Shown here one piece after another: positions 1 to 11,518 of a stretch of DNA of 64,000 nucleotides; the first letter of the stretch is position 1, and every line of letters starts with the position of its first letter. The notes below the pieces were generated by a model. That model was given only the letters and a program-made list of their open reading frames with translations. It did no database searches and was not told the DNA's origin. The position numbers and the translations under genes were made by a program. Source of the DNA: Flabesymbios commensalis (Eukaryota; Annelida; Polychaeta; Terebellida; Flabelligeridae); the NCBI GenBank assembly GCA_964017125.1, contig OZ024914.1:30873149-30937148 (forward strand), given 5' to 3'.

Positions 1-170
1 GAAAATTGTATTATATACTAATATTAATTGCTTGTGATAAAAAGATAATATAGAAAAGAAATACGATAACATTTGCTTTTCTGGTTGACATAAATTTTGC
101 CATAAAATTATCAAATTATACATTTTACTGACAAGGTGGCCTTATTCTGAGTGTGATGGGTTTTTTTCAG

Positions 171-362
171 TTGGCTGGCTGTGCTATCGTATCCTTTGGC
201 GCCTGGGGCCTGCTGTGGAAGTCCTATATCTGGATCATATGGGACAGTTTGCTGCTCAAGGGTGCGGCTTGGGTTGTGATATTCAGCGGCATGTTTATGC
301 TGTTTCTCGGCCTCATAGGGTGGGGAGCGTGGGCTTTCCAAAGCAAAAAACTGGTATTAATG
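171..362 (+). CDS. Tetraspanin exon a: TM1 end to TM3 start
   Basis: Acceptor TTTTTTTCAG ends at 170 and donor GTAAGA starts at 363. The exon is 64 codons, phase 0 at both ends. It encodes LAGCAIVSFGAWGLL (TM1 end), a short loop with WIIWDS, and TM2 (WVVIFSGMFMLFLGLIGWGA). The next upstream exon must lie left of base 1. Confidence 0.9.
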
Positions 363-3300
363 GTAAGAAATTATAACACGTTTTTCATCTAATCATAGTA
401 TATTGTGGTATAATTGATCCCACAACGTTACGAGACGTTGACCCAATGGGTGAATGTTCGTCCAGCATCCTAGACGGTGGGCCAACATTGAACCTGCATT
501 GGGCCATCTCGTCTCGTTGAGTTATCTCGGAAGCCGACCTGTGGTGTCACCGGTGCTGTTGCCCCCGAGTTATGTCGGGAGTCGGACTGAGAGGGTTTAG
601 TGGCTAAGATAACTTTATTTGTTGTATTTTTAGTCAAACAATGGCAATTCTAGCTGACCAAAACACAAATTTCACTACCAATATGTTTTATTTGATATAG
701 TAACGTTAATACAAACTACATTTTATAAACTATTTTATAGCATTGTTGGATGCTGCTTCTACTGGTGCTGACTCTAGTCACAGGAGGAATACTAGCCACT
801 GGAAAAAAACACCCGGTAAATATAGACACCTATTCAAAAATAACAGTACATTTAGTTATAGTCGGAAAGTTTATGCCAAATTTATTTAACTAAAATTTTC
901 ATTAACTTGAAGTTGTGTCTCGCTATCGTGATCCACAACTTCAAGCCGATGAAAATTCATATTCCATAACGTTATAAGTTCGCGCTGCAAGGGTTATTTT
1001 TTATACTTGTCGACATTTATAAAGAATTCCGAATAAGGTCGTCTGACCCGAAAGTAAATGTAGTACCCAGGGCCACATGCAACCCAGGGATTTGCTGGAA
1101 AAATTAGGTGCTCTTGGCTTTTCTGGAGCAGGGATATTTTTAATAGTTCAGAATCAGAAGATAATCATGATAATGATAAAAGAATACAAGTCACTTGATT
1201 GTACAGAAGACAAGGATAATAAACTTGAATGTATACAGTAACGAGCTTTTAGTCTTAGATTAAAATATGGAAAAATAGTGAAATGCTGGACGTTTTCTAT
1301 ATGATTCGGGACGCGGGAAACAAATTTTAATAGCGGGACTGTCCCGCCAAATTCCGGATGGTTGGCATGTTTAATTAATAGCTAGCAGGCATGAAACGTT
1401 GAACTAACGCTGGCTCATTGCTGGGCAGAATCACAGAGGGTGGCCCAAAATCATGCCAATATTGTGTCAACGTATCTTATTTGCTGTGTGACTCTTTCTT
1501 CATTTCATACCAGAGACGTATCGCATTGATTATGAAACATACGACATCGGGATAATCCATTTGAACACTCAGGTTGTATTTGCTTTTGTTGTGTATACAC
1601 TTCCGTGTCATCAAGAGGAGGCCACTGAACCATGGCAGTAGGCCAAACATACCATGCATACTCTACCCATAACAGTGTATACGTAGGTCCTGATACTTGT
1701 AGATTATATCATGGCTAAATTTGTATAAAACCGCATATCAGCTCTCTCCAGTTGGATTCTCCAGAGGGTCATGGATCTGTATCGTCCCGGGACCGTAGGT
1801 CCAATTAGGACGATACAGATCATTGACCCTATAGAGAATACAACTAGAGAGGGCTAATGTAAAGGACAATATATTAACCATGAGATGTAATTGGTATTCT
1901 ATGGTATACAATTATATTTGTGTGATCTAATGTCTAGATAATATTAGATGTGAATCGTTAACACAACACACTATTAATTAGATAAAATGAAGCAATCTGT
2001 GTGAATACCTGGCTACTTAAAGATGACGCAGTAATAGCCCCCTACACACGTGTGTAACCTGTTAATGTTATCCTCTCCAGTATGTCCAATCACCCTAGGT
2101 CTATATAGGACAAATAAATGATGGATAAGAAACAAAAACTCACACAAAATGTATCTTCAGTCGCAGGCGAATCTTTTCGAATAAGTAACCAGTTCTCTAA
2201 ATAACCACGTGTGATCGTGTGATTATGTTTAAACATGTTTAAACGTATTTCAACATAGACTTACACATAATCCGTCCCTTTGGAATTGAAATGATGTATC
2301 TGCCATTTCATAAAGTGGAAAACAGAGTTGGGGTCAATTCTGGAATGAAAATTAGTTCAATTCTAATTCTAATGCTGATCCCCGGAAAGGGCCGGAATTG
2401 AAATTGGAATTAGAATGAAAAAAATGCCCGGAATGGAAAATGGAATTGATTTTCTTGTCCAGCTTTTTCCAGAGTTATTCGCGCATTGAATGCCAGCGGC
2501 AAATACATGTAGCCTACACCCTTAAATCTCATGGGAAGAGTTATGGTTCATTAAAAAGACTGTTGCAACTCGCTCCATAATGTCACCACAAAAATTATTA
2601 AACGCATATTATGGCATGGCTAGTCATGATGAAGAGCTGTTGTATGACATACTTTTAAAGGGGATTTCATCATTTTCAGGAGTGAGTCACGTAGTCGTTC
2701 TCGGGAGTGCTAGTTAACATGCCTGACATATCATTCATTCCGGTTCTGCTACCGATAAGGTCTTCACCATGAACTTTATTTTGAGTTCGTGCCAAATTGT
2801 ACAATACATTTTTAACTTCTCAATATAATAGTAAGCTGAATACTGCAGTGTATTATTCACGACATGTCTCATTTTGTTGGAAATAGTGCTTCTGTCAGAA
2901 TCGAGCTTGTAAAATGATTATTAAAGCACGTAAATTATGAGATTTCCATGCATTTGTTTGGTAGAAAACAAAAGTCTACATAGTCCATTTCTCATTTTAA
3001 AATGACGAGGACTTGAAAGATTCTTCCTATCAGTGGAAGTATAGACATGGCAGTGATTGTCACCGCATAGACATATCCCAATTTCCCGTGCTCTAAACAA
3101 TATAGATTCTTTAAAAATAACCTTTCAGTACTATTACCATGCAACCCGATTAGAACTCTTGCAGGGCTCTCCCAGGGTTGCATGGTAATATTACTGAAAG
3201 TTTCCTTCTAAATAACCTATATTGTTTAGAGTATACAGCAAAACACTATTAACATTGGCCCATCGTCTGCGTCGCTGGCCCAATATAATACCAGCATTAG

Positions 3301-6300
3301 TTTAACGTGTCGTGTTTACTGGATAGTAAAGAGTAGTAAAGAGGTTTGAGTCAAATCACCAGGAATAGGTCAAGATCAAATGCATGTCATAACTATTAAT
3401 AGCTGTTAGGCGCCTTATGTTTCAGCCATTCCTCGTTATCTGGATACTGAAAGGCCATCTCCCACAAAGTTTTAGATCTATAGACTACGTCATTTCAGTT
3501 CAGTAACAATCCCGCGCACCCCTTTATCAGGTTTATACCTGGATTGATACTTATCAAGTTATTGACCTGTGATGTTTGTTTTATCGGCATTCGGGAAATG
3601 TATGCTCGTAGCTCTGCGGTTCAGTTCGTCAATGTGGTCATAAGTAATTGCGTTCTAGCGAATTCTTGTTCTGTGTTGTTGAGCTCGTCTCAGGGCATTG
3701 TTGAAGTCTTTTTGGCCTTGTAAATCCTACCAGCTCCCTTTTGTGTCTCCCATACCCCACTGCTCACATGGACATATCAGGGACGGTGCTTTGCCTATTC
3801 TTCACACACTCCTTGCGCATTCTATTTCAGAGTAGCAGCAGCTGGAAGAAATATCTGCAGCGCACCCTCGAGAAGGATTATGGCGTCAACCTTGACGACT
3901 GGTATAACAGAGAAGTCACCTACGTCTGGGACATGCTGCAGGAAAATGTAGGTGGAACTCAGCAAATACAACACGTTCACCCAATGTTGATTTTTTGTTG
4001 GGCCAGCGTCGGAGACGATGGGTCAATATTAAATCAAAATTGGATGAATGTCTTGTGAGTTTTTGAGTATTGTTTTTGTTGTTCGAAGCTTATTATTTAC
4101 AGCTTCACATGAAACAATACTTAAATTTTATAAAATTGAGACAATTATAAAATGAAATAAATGCCAAACGTATTTTATTGATGTCAGTGGTATTTTATCA
4201 ATACTTCAAGTGCTAAAATTGCCTCCTGTATTATTTTTTGTTTTATCAAGCTGAATTATTGAGAAGAAAATGTTCAGTTTATAGGTCTTGTAATCATGGT
4301 AATATGTATGTGTTATTATTGTAGTATGAGTGTTGTGCAGTCGAGAGTAATGGCTGGGAAGTCTACCGCTACTCAGCCTGGTACCACCAACAACCTGTGG
4401 CCACGGGTAAGTCTACTATTATGACTTCAGTTTGCGCTAGAGCTGCTGCCTATCACACGCACACTGGGGTTCAATCCCCGCTTGGTGCTGATGGGTTTCC
4501 AGAGAAATATCATGTTCCTCTAAAAAACCCATCAGCAGCAAGCGGTGATTATTATCCTATATTATCGTCTCCCTCTTTTCAATGTTTCTTCTCATTCAAT
4601 ATTGGGATGAGGTGTCGATGTCGTGTCTTGGGCAATGCACTTCATCCTCGTGTGCCTCACTTCACTCAGGTGATGATGAGTACCTAGTGGAATAATGGTT
4701 GCATCATGGTAGTGGGGTATGCTTCCAAGACAGTGGAGTGTGCTCTCCAGTGATCGGGGTATGCTCCCCTGAGAGCTGCACTGACTGATGATTGAGCAGG
4801 TCCTGTGATCATGAACACACAAAGCCACACAAATGCATTTTATAACAATATAATAACCAAAAAAATGAAGCAGCATACATTTTATTTGAAACTATACATA
4901 TGAGTAAAAATGAAACTGTGTGACCCAAATATAATGCCATGCATACATATATAAATCTTTAATTGGTGCATTACTCTCTGATAGTTTTTATTCTTCTGAA
5001 GATGCTACTGCTTATGCATTTTCAGCTTGATAAAAAATGAAAAATAGCTTGACCTTTTAAGAGCTGATAATATTTCATATTTATCTCGAATTTGATATCT
5101 ACAGATCTCATTCACCCCCGGACCCGCAACATTTTGTGATGAGAAAGCATTCGAAAGCACTTTAAAATCTGGTCAACCTTTTTTTCAGTGGCCTGGAAAT
5201 CTATGGTGCCGGTGTCATGTTGTACGAAGAACAGTAATGGGAAGTACGTAAACCTCTACAACTGTCAGAGAAACGTAGCAGGGCCGCCCGGACTTATACG
5301 TCTCAACGCCACGCAAGCGAGCAACCCGGGGTTACATTTTAAGGTAAACAACAACAATTCTTGTTATTTCAGCATTTCCTGTATTGTGATATCGCCCATA
5401 TTAATGTCCGCTAGCAGAGTGTCGTATGTTCCTCCAAAATAAATGCCATAGGGCCTATACGAAGCTTTGCTTTGGCCCATGCAGTCGATGTGTCGTCTGT
5501 GAATATCAAATGATAGACATACTAGCATTTGGCACTCTGGCTGCTATAGAAGAAAACGACAGTACGTTGCTTAAATAACAAACGAAGATTTCAAGACAGA
5601 TAGATACAAATACAAGGACCGCATTGTTCGATAGGGACAGACTTATTGGTTTGTTTTGTTGACAACGTTTTTATTGAATTTTATTAAGTGTAAAAAATTA
5701 CTTAGTATTTTGGACTCGGCGTGTTTGTCACTGCCAACTTATAAAAAATGTGGAATATAAATAGAAAAAAAATATTTGTAAATAAGTTGCAACTACACTC
5801 TAGTTATTTTATAATAGTTGTATCTACTAGTATTCATTATTTACGTGATACATTATACAGTTTCATTCATTTGAAGCTGGTATTGGCGACGCAATTGTCA
5901 GCTTCAAATGAATGAGAAATGTAGAGGAGAGATGTAAATTTTAAAAGATAATTAAATTATCGTTAATTTAATAATCTTTTAAAATTATCCGTTATTTTTT
6001 CAGGGTTGTTTCTCGGCCGCGCAGTCTGCTTTGAAAGATTACACCCTACAGGTGGCTGTGATGGGCATAGTGACAGGGTCACTGCTGGTGAGTTAACCCT
6101 TTGACCCTCACGATACATCGAAGTATCATTCTGCATCTCTGAAGAATGACTTAATTTTCACTGAAATATTGATTGATTGAAAATTGTTCAGATTCCATTC
6201 AAAGCATTAACCCTTTAACCGCCGGTGTCGCATATATTCGTTTTTTCATTTTTTTATTAGCCCATTAAGCACCACCTTTTAAACATGTTAAAGATAAAAT

Positions 6301-7606
6301 GTGACATCAATCAGCAATATTTGAAAACAGATGACCTCCATTTTGTCAAATCTGAAATTGTTTCACTCACTTGAAATTGTGGATCGCGTCAGCGAGACAC
6401 AACTTCAAGTGGGTGAAAATTCAGATTGAATAATTTGGCCATTGAAGGGTTAGTTGTGAATATGTCTAGTTATTTAAACATTGGGGTATTTTAATTTATG
6501 TTAATTAGATAATTAGCGACCTGCAATCATGGTCACGCTAATGGTCGACTTTAGGACGGCTTGGGTATTTTAGTTGTTTTTTGACCAGTAGTATGCGTGA
6601 TGTATTAGTGCTCTAATGACGTGGTGATTATTAAGTATAATAGACAAGCTCTAACTTTCACAATTGTAAAAATTAAAATGGATTAGTAACGCTCGTTTTT
6701 CTTGTCTTCATTGTACATTATAAAAGGCCATGGTTTATCTGATCCATGCATAGCTAGATTTCGACTACGATCACAATACGATTGAGTTTTTGTAGTGATT
6801 TTCATCCCTTGTCCTGCTATAGTGTCAATTTCCAGCTTTAAACATGTTAAATGACGAGACAGATTTGATCAATTTAGTAATATTTTATTTGATTTGAAAC
6901 CATTATATACGGACATAGCAGACAAAAGGTTAAGAGTTTAATAATACGTTGCTAACCTTTTCATCGAGTATAATCGTTTTGAATCTTTTTTTTGGCAATC
7001 TAATCACTGTTATTGGGAATGAAATACGTGTGTGTGTTTGAACAGCAAGTTTGCAAATGTTTGGTCTCAAATTAAACAAATATGAGTAGGTCTAATTTTC
7101 ACGCACTTTAGAGTTGTGGGCCGCGGTAGCGAGACACAGCTTGGTTAATATTTAAATTAAATAACATAGCAGATAAGGGGTTAAATTGATAAAAGTCCGG
7201 CATCGAACCATTCTTGATAGAGCTGTTGTTTTTTATTATATATTATATCATCAGGGCATATGGCATACTCCCAATGATTAACCCTTTGACTTCCAGGTCG
7301 GAGTGCATGCCAGGATCCAGATATACTGGTGTAGGAGTTCTATTTTTCGTCATTTAAAGCTGGAATTGCTAACGCAATTTCCAGCTTCAAATGACGAAAA
7401 ATACATAAATGTAGTATATATTTGACGAAAATTTGTGTCATTTTATGGTTACGTTCATTGACGAATGACGACGGAAATTTCCGTCATGTATGGTAGTGAA
7501 AAGGTTAAACACTTTTATCATGATATGTATTGTTTTTTTTCTTTTTTTTCAGATTTTTGGTCTGATACCATCCGTAGCTCTATATCGCTATCTGACTGCT
7601 GACTGA
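171..7606 (+). CDS. Tetraspanin, 3' seven exons (N-terminus outside window)
   Basis: Joined exons 171-362, 741-815, 3831-3947, 4325-4406, 5189-5343, 6004-6087 and 7553-7606 read in one continuous frame for 252 residues to a TGA; each junction has AG/GT and compatible phase. Tetraspanins are four-pass membrane proteins that organise partner receptors and integrins into microdomains. Visible here: the end of TM1, the small loop, TM2 and TM3 (exons 1-2), then a large extracellular loop with six cysteines (ECC, PVSCC, YNC, GC), an N-glycosylation site (NAT), and TM4. The family's VPxSCC is present as VPVSCC. Oddities: the near-invariant CCG motif reads CCA, and the tail ends in YRYL, which fits a YxxPhi sorting signal, before a short TAD end. 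The missing part is roughly the cytoplasmic N-terminus plus half of TM1. I cannot assign an orthologue. Introns carry several hairpin elements. Confidence 0.93.
741..815 (+). CDS. Tetraspanin exon b: TM3
   Basis: A 75-base phase-0 exon (25 codons) between TTTTATAG and GTAAAT. It encodes HCWMLLLLVLTLVTGGILAT, whose GGILA ending is typical of tetraspanin TM3. It has no ATG and is too short to appear as an open frame on its own. Confidence 0.87.
893..960. repeat. Inner hairpin of the TTAACCCTTTAACCGCC family, fragment
   Basis: ACTTGAAGTTGTGTCTCGC and its complement face each other around TATCGTGATCC, in tetraspanin intron 2. The outer TTAACCC arms are absent. Confidence 0.65.
1741..1852. mobile_element. 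Hairpin element (about 110 bp)
   Basis: Arms of about 48 bases, with GAGGGTCATGGATCTGTATC on the left and GATACAGATCATTGACCCT on the right, close around GGGACCGTAGGT. It lies in a tetraspanin intron, is MITE-like, and has no second copy in the window. Confidence 0.75.
3091..3231. mobile_element. Hairpin element (about 140 bp)
   Basis: CTCTAAACAATATAG at the left and its near complement TATATTGTTTAGAG at the right, with inner GCAACCC/GGGTTGC, give arms of roughly 55-60 bases. It lies in a tetraspanin intron and abuts the palindromic element at 3236. Confidence 0.85.
3236..3322. mobile_element. Palindromic GTTGG/CGTC element (family A) copy
   Basis: A degenerate copy of the roughly 100-bp family whose complete members start CCCAGTAAACAC and end GTGTTTGCTGGG, with a central inverted TTGGCCCA..CGTC..GGCCCAA. 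The right end CGTGTTTACTGG is clear. Confidence 0.7.
3831..3947 (+). CDS. Tetraspanin exon c: start of large extracellular loop
   Basis: A 39-codon phase-0 exon, acceptor TCTATTTCAG, donor GTAGGT. It encodes the A/B-helix part of the large loop and ends in WDMLQEN, which normally runs into the CCG motif. A hairpin-element copy begins directly after the donor. Confidence 0.9.
3955..4060. mobile_element. Palindromic family A copy, abutting a tetraspanin exon
   Basis: ACACGTTCACCCAATGTTG and GATGAATGTCTTGTGAG flank a centre TGGGCCAGCGTCGGAGACGA. It starts within about 10 bases of the exon c donor. Confidence 0.7.
4325..4406 (+). CDS. Tetraspanin exon d: CCG-equivalent motif
   Basis: An 82-base exon after TTATTATTGTAG, donor GTAAGT at 4407. 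It encodes YECCAVESNGWEVYRYSAWY and continues to VAT plus one base of a split valine/glycine-class codon. CCA replaces the family's CCG. A SINE-like sequence begins just downstream. Confidence 0.87.
4425..4815 (+). mobile_element. tRNA-derived SINE-like element
   Basis: A pol III B-box match GGTTCAATCC lies at 4468-4477, downstream of a degenerate tRNA-like GCGCTAGAGC. The 3' part (about 4645-4815, CTCACTTCACTCAGGTG ... GAGTACCT ... GGTCCTGTGATC) recurs at 8035-8205. This fits a tRNA head plus conserved central domain; the exact family is not assigned. Confidence 0.65.
5189..5343 (+). CDS. Tetraspanin exon e: VPVSCC region
   Basis: 155 bases, acceptor CTTTTTTTCAG, donor GTAAAC; one base from the previous exon completes the first codon. 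It encodes VAWKSMVPVSCC followed by NGKYVNLYNC and an N-glycosylation site (LNATQ). Confidence 0.9.
5861..5920. repeat. CATTTGAAGCTG hairpin
   Basis: TCATTCATTTGAAGCTG and CAGCTTCAAATGAATGA face each other around GTATTGGCGACGCAATTGT. The same inner hairpin is found at 7344-7410, 15107-15158 and 60608-60661. Confidence 0.8.
6004..6087 (+). CDS. Tetraspanin exon f: last loop cysteine and TM4 start
   Basis: 28 codons, phase 0, acceptor TTTTTTCAG, donor GTGAGT. It begins GCFSAAQSALKDYTLQVAVM, the family's final GC motif leading into TM4. Confidence 0.9.
6207..6452. mobile_element. Nested hairpin element, TTAACCCTTTAACCGCC family (family B)
   Basis: Bounded by TTAACCCTTTAACCGCC and a degenerate complement ending GAAGGGTTA. 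Inside, ACTTGAAATTGTGGATCGCG faces CGAGACACAACTTCAAGT. Near-identical copies are at 14776, 19658, 40426 and 51655. It begins about 120 bases after tetraspanin exon f. Confidence 0.85.
7094..7184. repeat. Family B hairpin fragment
   Basis: TTTTCACGCACTTTAGAGTTG, GGTAGCGAGACACAGC and AAGGGGTTAAA retain the order of a family B right half but are diverged. Confidence 0.5.
7278..7508. mobile_element. TTAACCCTTT-bounded element with inner CATTTGAAGCTG hairpin
   Basis: The left end TTAACCCTTTGAC and right end AAAAGGTTAA enclose a near-perfect hairpin at 7344-7410 (GTCATTTAAAGCTGG ... CCAGCTTCAAATGAC). It lies just upstream of the last tetraspanin exon. Confidence 0.75.
7553..7606 (+). CDS. Tetraspanin terminal coding exon
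   Basis: After a long pyrimidine tract ending in CAG, the exon encodes IFGLIPSVALYRYLTAD and a TGA stop at 7604-7606. It finishes TM4 and gives a short tail with YRYL. A possible polyadenylation signal AATAAA lies at 8174-8179, inside a SINE fragment; the 3' end was not otherwise resolved. Confidence 0.85.
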   Translation: MFGLIPSVALYRYLTAD

Positions 7607-7728
7607 CCATTCCTGTGAATGCTGGGGATTAAAGTGTCTATCTGTCACTGATAGATCTACAACCCTTTAGTCCCTATCGTCATCTTGGCTCTGCCAACAC
7701 TTGGACTATTAGCACAGTCGAAAGCTCG

Positions 7729-7817
7729 CCCCATATACGATACGTTGAGCCAATGTTGTCCTAACGTTGGTCCAACAACATTTAAACAACATAGGGTCAA
7801 TATGTCGTGTTTACTGG
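7729..7817. mobile_element. Palindromic family A copy
   Basis: ACGTTGAGCCAATGTTG, the central CTAACGTTGGTCCAAC, and the end GTGTTTACTGG match the family layout. It lies in the presumed tetraspanin 3' UTR. Confidence 0.65.
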
Positions 7818-8034
7818 ACTCTTTTTCTCCAATAACAGAGACCATGTGACAACCTATCTTGTCCCACTGGGCAACAATATTGGAAGTGGAATTATGCAAG
7901 CAACTGAAACATCAACGTGAACAAAATGTGCGTCATTTGCTTTTGTTAAGGTAACTTCACTGAATCTCATCAACTAGTATTTCTTCTCAGTTTCATTCAT
8001 TGTTGTGATGTTATGTCATTGAACAAGGTAGGCC

Positions 8035-8205
8035 TACACCACCCTCACGTGCTACACTTCAACCAGGTGTAAATGAGTACCTGGTGGGACAGAGACGGGA
8101 ATATGTACGATAACTCCTAAGCGTCGAAACGGCTTCAGGGCTGTATGCTTTCCAGGGGTTAAAATGGCATATTAATAAACAGGTCCTGTGACCAGAGGGT
8201 AAAAT
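8035..8205 (+). mobile_element. SINE fragment (3' domain)
   Basis: Shares AACCAGGTGTAAATGAGTACC and ACAGGTCCTGTGACC with the element at 4645-4815, including the order and spacing of these blocks. The tRNA-like head is missing. Confidence 0.6.
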
Positions 8206-9263
8206 GTAAAGTCGACTGATACGACTTCACACTTGATTTTAGACTATAAACCTGCATCTTTACCTTTACCTATTTCTCAAGATGTGTTTTCAGTGTTTCT
8301 GATCTGTCGTTACGACAAGCTTTCTCCCCTGACGAAAAAACATTCCATTCTGACGAAAATGATTTCTAGCTGATTAATAAAAATGTCAGGAATAATTTCC
8401 GGAGATATTTGTCAGAGTTTCGTCAGTGAAAAATAGGTTGTTTCAAGGCTTGAAATGTATCTTCAGATATCACTAGAAACCATCTGAAGCCTTCTCTAAA
8501 AAAAATCCCGGGGACTTGCCCCCGGACCCATTTAGTCTAGAGTTGCGACCGCCTTTGGTGGGCGTTCGCCGGAAGACGCGCGTGCATGCTGACTCCAACA
8601 CCAGGTTTGGAGTCAGAATCTTCGTATTCCCTGACTCCAACTTTTTTCAGAGCCAGAAACACTGGTTTTATTGTCACTTATGACACTTGATTAAAATATG
8701 AGGTTCCATATTCGACAAGTATACACTGGGTAAGATGAACAATTCATATTTACCACCAGAATCTCAACGTCGTCCCCTTGGATATGAAAATGTGTATCTG
8801 CCACTTTGCAAAGTGGTATTTACACCCTTTCATATCCAAGGGGACGACGTATGCAACAGTATTGCTGGGTATTATACCAATATATTCACTTTGTTCCCAA
8901 CGTTTCTTCAACGTATTACTATTTAAGTCGTCTCGATTCACTGATCTCAGCAATGACAATAATATTTACATTAGAAAAAGCCCATTTTCGTAGGGACCAA
9001 TTTGTGTGCTTAGTTGTTCGGCGAATCGAGATGACTTGAACCTTTTTGACATGGGGGGACAACAATGTCCCACATGCAATTTTATTAACCTTTGACAAAG
9101 TGAATACTTTTTAAAACTTTAAAAATTATATAATTGTTGTTATTTAACGATTTTTTAATTGTTCGCACACTCAAAACCTCCATATCACAACATTGGTATA
9201 AACATGATAAATCGTCGTCTCGGCCCTACTATGCAAATTGCCAGATACCACATTTAGTAGGGT
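8205..9263. other. Non-coding stretch
   Basis: Apart from the family C hairpin, I see only repeated GACTCCAAC motifs near 8590-8640 and AT-rich sequence. No splice-supported exon is apparent. Confidence 0.5.
8768..8851. mobile_element. CGTCCCCTTGGATATGAAA hairpin element (family C)
   Basis: Arms CGTCGTCCCCTTGGATATG and CATATCCAAGGGGACGACG, inner GCCACTTTGCAAAGTGG. A second copy is at 14691-14765 and half of one near 2270-2330. Confidence 0.85.
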
Positions 9264-9375
9264 CCACCCCAAAAAAATGAGACGTTGGCCCAACGTTGGT
9301 TTACTGTTGGCTCACCGTCTGGGACGTTTGCCCAACAGTAAACCAACATGGGGTCAACGTCTCATATTTGCTGGA
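9264..9375. mobile_element. Palindromic family A copy
   Basis: GAGACGTTGGCCCAACG, a centre with CACCGTCTGGGACG, and GGGTCAACGTCTCATATTTG form a nearly self-complementary 100-base unit ending in TTGCTGG. Confidence 0.8.
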
Positions 9376-9478
9376 TATGCCAAGGTGACGATGACAAATA
9401 ATTTGGATAAAGATACTGAATCAGATGAAGTACAAATTGTAGGCTATATCACAGGTCTAGTTTTTAAAAGTTGACGTA

Positions 9479-9538
9479 TTTTCATTCATTAGAAGCTGAC
9501 AATTCTTTCAACAATACCAGCTTCTACTGAATAAAATG
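9479..9538. repeat. Diverged CATTTGAAGCTG hairpin
   Basis: TTCATTCATTAGAAGCTG and CAGCTTCTACTGAATAAAA are inverted around a short AT-rich loop. Confidence 0.6.
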
Positions 9539-10422
9539 GTTAACACTACTTGAAGATTATTAACATTAGGCCTATATTTAATTCATATGTTCGAAATCAC
9601 TGTTTTGCTACTCTAAAGGGACCCCTTGGGATGAGACATTTCCAATGTTGTCAATTTTGAAAATTTAATTTATATGAAGCTATATAGCCTACTGATCTTA
9701 GCTAAAAATACGAAAAAGTCAAAAAACAATTTTAAAGCACCGAAAAAGAGCGAAATAGTTGTATTTTCAGGTCGTATATTGCCATATAAACAAAACAAGT
9801 CAGCAATATTAAGCACTTTCCATCACATATTCCCACGTATCAGACGGTAAGATCAGAGCAGTCGCCGCTAATTGGGGGATAATTGGTGTCTCATAGTCAG
9901 GACACGGGAGGACACACCTGCAGCACTGATTGTCTACCCAACGCTGGGCCGATGCCATCAGCATGTGGCCCAATGCTGTGAAAACATTCAATCGTCCTTC
10001 AGGTATACAAATAGTTTGTTTGGGTTTCTTCTGGTTTCATAGAAATGTTGATTAAAAATATTTGTAAAAATATAAAAATTCTGAAAAAAATAAAAACATG
10101 ATCCGTGGGATACACTACTTCAGTGCGGAAGTAAAACCAAAATTGATGTCATCCCAAGGGGCTGCTTTAAATGTTAGTACACTTTTCATACTAATACTAT
10201 GCGATCTGTCACTGTATATCAGTGATTAATGTGCGGTAACCCCACACTCCACGCCCTGTTTCTGACGCAATTTACATCTTCAAATGCATGGAAAATACTG
10301 TGTAGTAGGCCTTACGTAGTGACGTCACGCTTATCTGACAGGGTGATAATCGTGATGTAAGTGCTTTAGTGTCGTCAATGGCATATCTACACATGGGATT
10401 CTCGTCAAACGAGATACATTGG

Positions 10423-10498
10423 ATCAGTATTGGGCTACTATTGGGCCAACTTATCATAAGTTGGCACATTGGTGGGCCAATGTTTTGTGTTAGCTAGG
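10423..10498. mobile_element. Degenerate family A copy
   Basis: TTGGGCCAACTTATCATAAG and AAGTTGGCACATTGGTGGGCC surround the axis; the right end GTTTTGTGTTAGCTAGG matches family ends. Confidence 0.5.
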
Positions 10499-10542
10499 CT
10501 ACTAGAGTGGGAGAAGTGGTTCAAATTCCAGACCCGAATATT

Positions 10543-10645
10543 ACTATACACATTGAACCAATGTGGGGCATGTTGGTTCAATGTTGGCCCACCGTCTGCG
10601 ACACTGGCCCAACATAAAACCAACATTAGTTCAATGTCTGGTGCC
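10543..10645. mobile_element. Palindromic family A copy
   Basis: TTGAACCAATGTGGG, TTGGCCCACCGTCTGCG and CACTGGCCCAACATAAAACC, followed by TTAGTTCAATGTC, match the non-perfect subfamily. Confidence 0.75.
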
Positions 10646-11190
10646 GTGGAAATGAAAACAGCAGTAACTAATCACTTGAAAAGTAAGCAGCTACCTTTTT
10701 TTGCCTTGACACTGCAGTATTAAAAGCCGCCTCAATGTGCCATGCCTCGTACATTTGCTCTGTTCAAAGTAGGGCGATTTGATATAGGCTACTTTGATAT
10801 CGAGGGATTCTAGAGGTACAACCACTTGTCATTTTACAACAAAAATCTAAAAATCATTGATATACATTACCTGAAAAGCAAAACTGTCAAAGAAATGTTC
10901 GCGTCCGCGCTTTTACTTTTAAAGGAAATTATTTCAATGTATCCAATTATTATCGACCTCGTCTGTTCCAGTATCTAGGTGCGCCCTGAAGCAGAATGTG
11001 CAAAAACTCGTATCTACCAAGTCTTAAAATAATGGTCACCTCGAACTTACTTTCTTGAGATTGAATCAGAAATTACAATCTCAAACATGTTATTATATTA
11101 TACTTAGATCAGTAATGAAAGGGTCGTGGCACTATTTGTATCGTATACAGATTCAGTGGGCGATGCTCGTGGAATTTGATCTGTCACCCG

Positions 11191-11325
11191 CCCAGTAAAC
11201 ACAAAACATTTGTATAACATTTATACAATGTTGGACCAACGTCGATACGTTGGGCCGACGTTGTATCAATGTTATACAAATGTAGATTCAATGTTGATTT
11301 AATGTTGGGCCAGCGTCGCGTAGGA
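11191..11325. mobile_element. Palindromic family A copies, fused
   Basis: CCCAGTAAACACAAAACATT and a palindrome TACAATGTTGG ... CCGACGTTGTA, immediately followed by a second partial unit ending GGGCCAGCGTCGC. This suggests insertion beside or into another copy. Confidence 0.8.
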
Positions 11326-11518
11326 ATATAAATACTCAACATCATACTGATTTAAAGATCTGAATAACAAATATATACGGGGACTCCACTTGTACATGCA
11401 TTTCGATCGGGCATTCATTATTCTATCTGTACGCTCGCTATACCAAGGATGCATAGTGATATAAAATACTCAAACTATATCCTGACGAATAAGAGATCTG
11501 AATAATATAAAACACCAT

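Noticed and set aside
4397-4687. 96-codon frame overlapping tetraspanin exon d
   Set aside because: It reads out of the exon's frame into SINE sequence.
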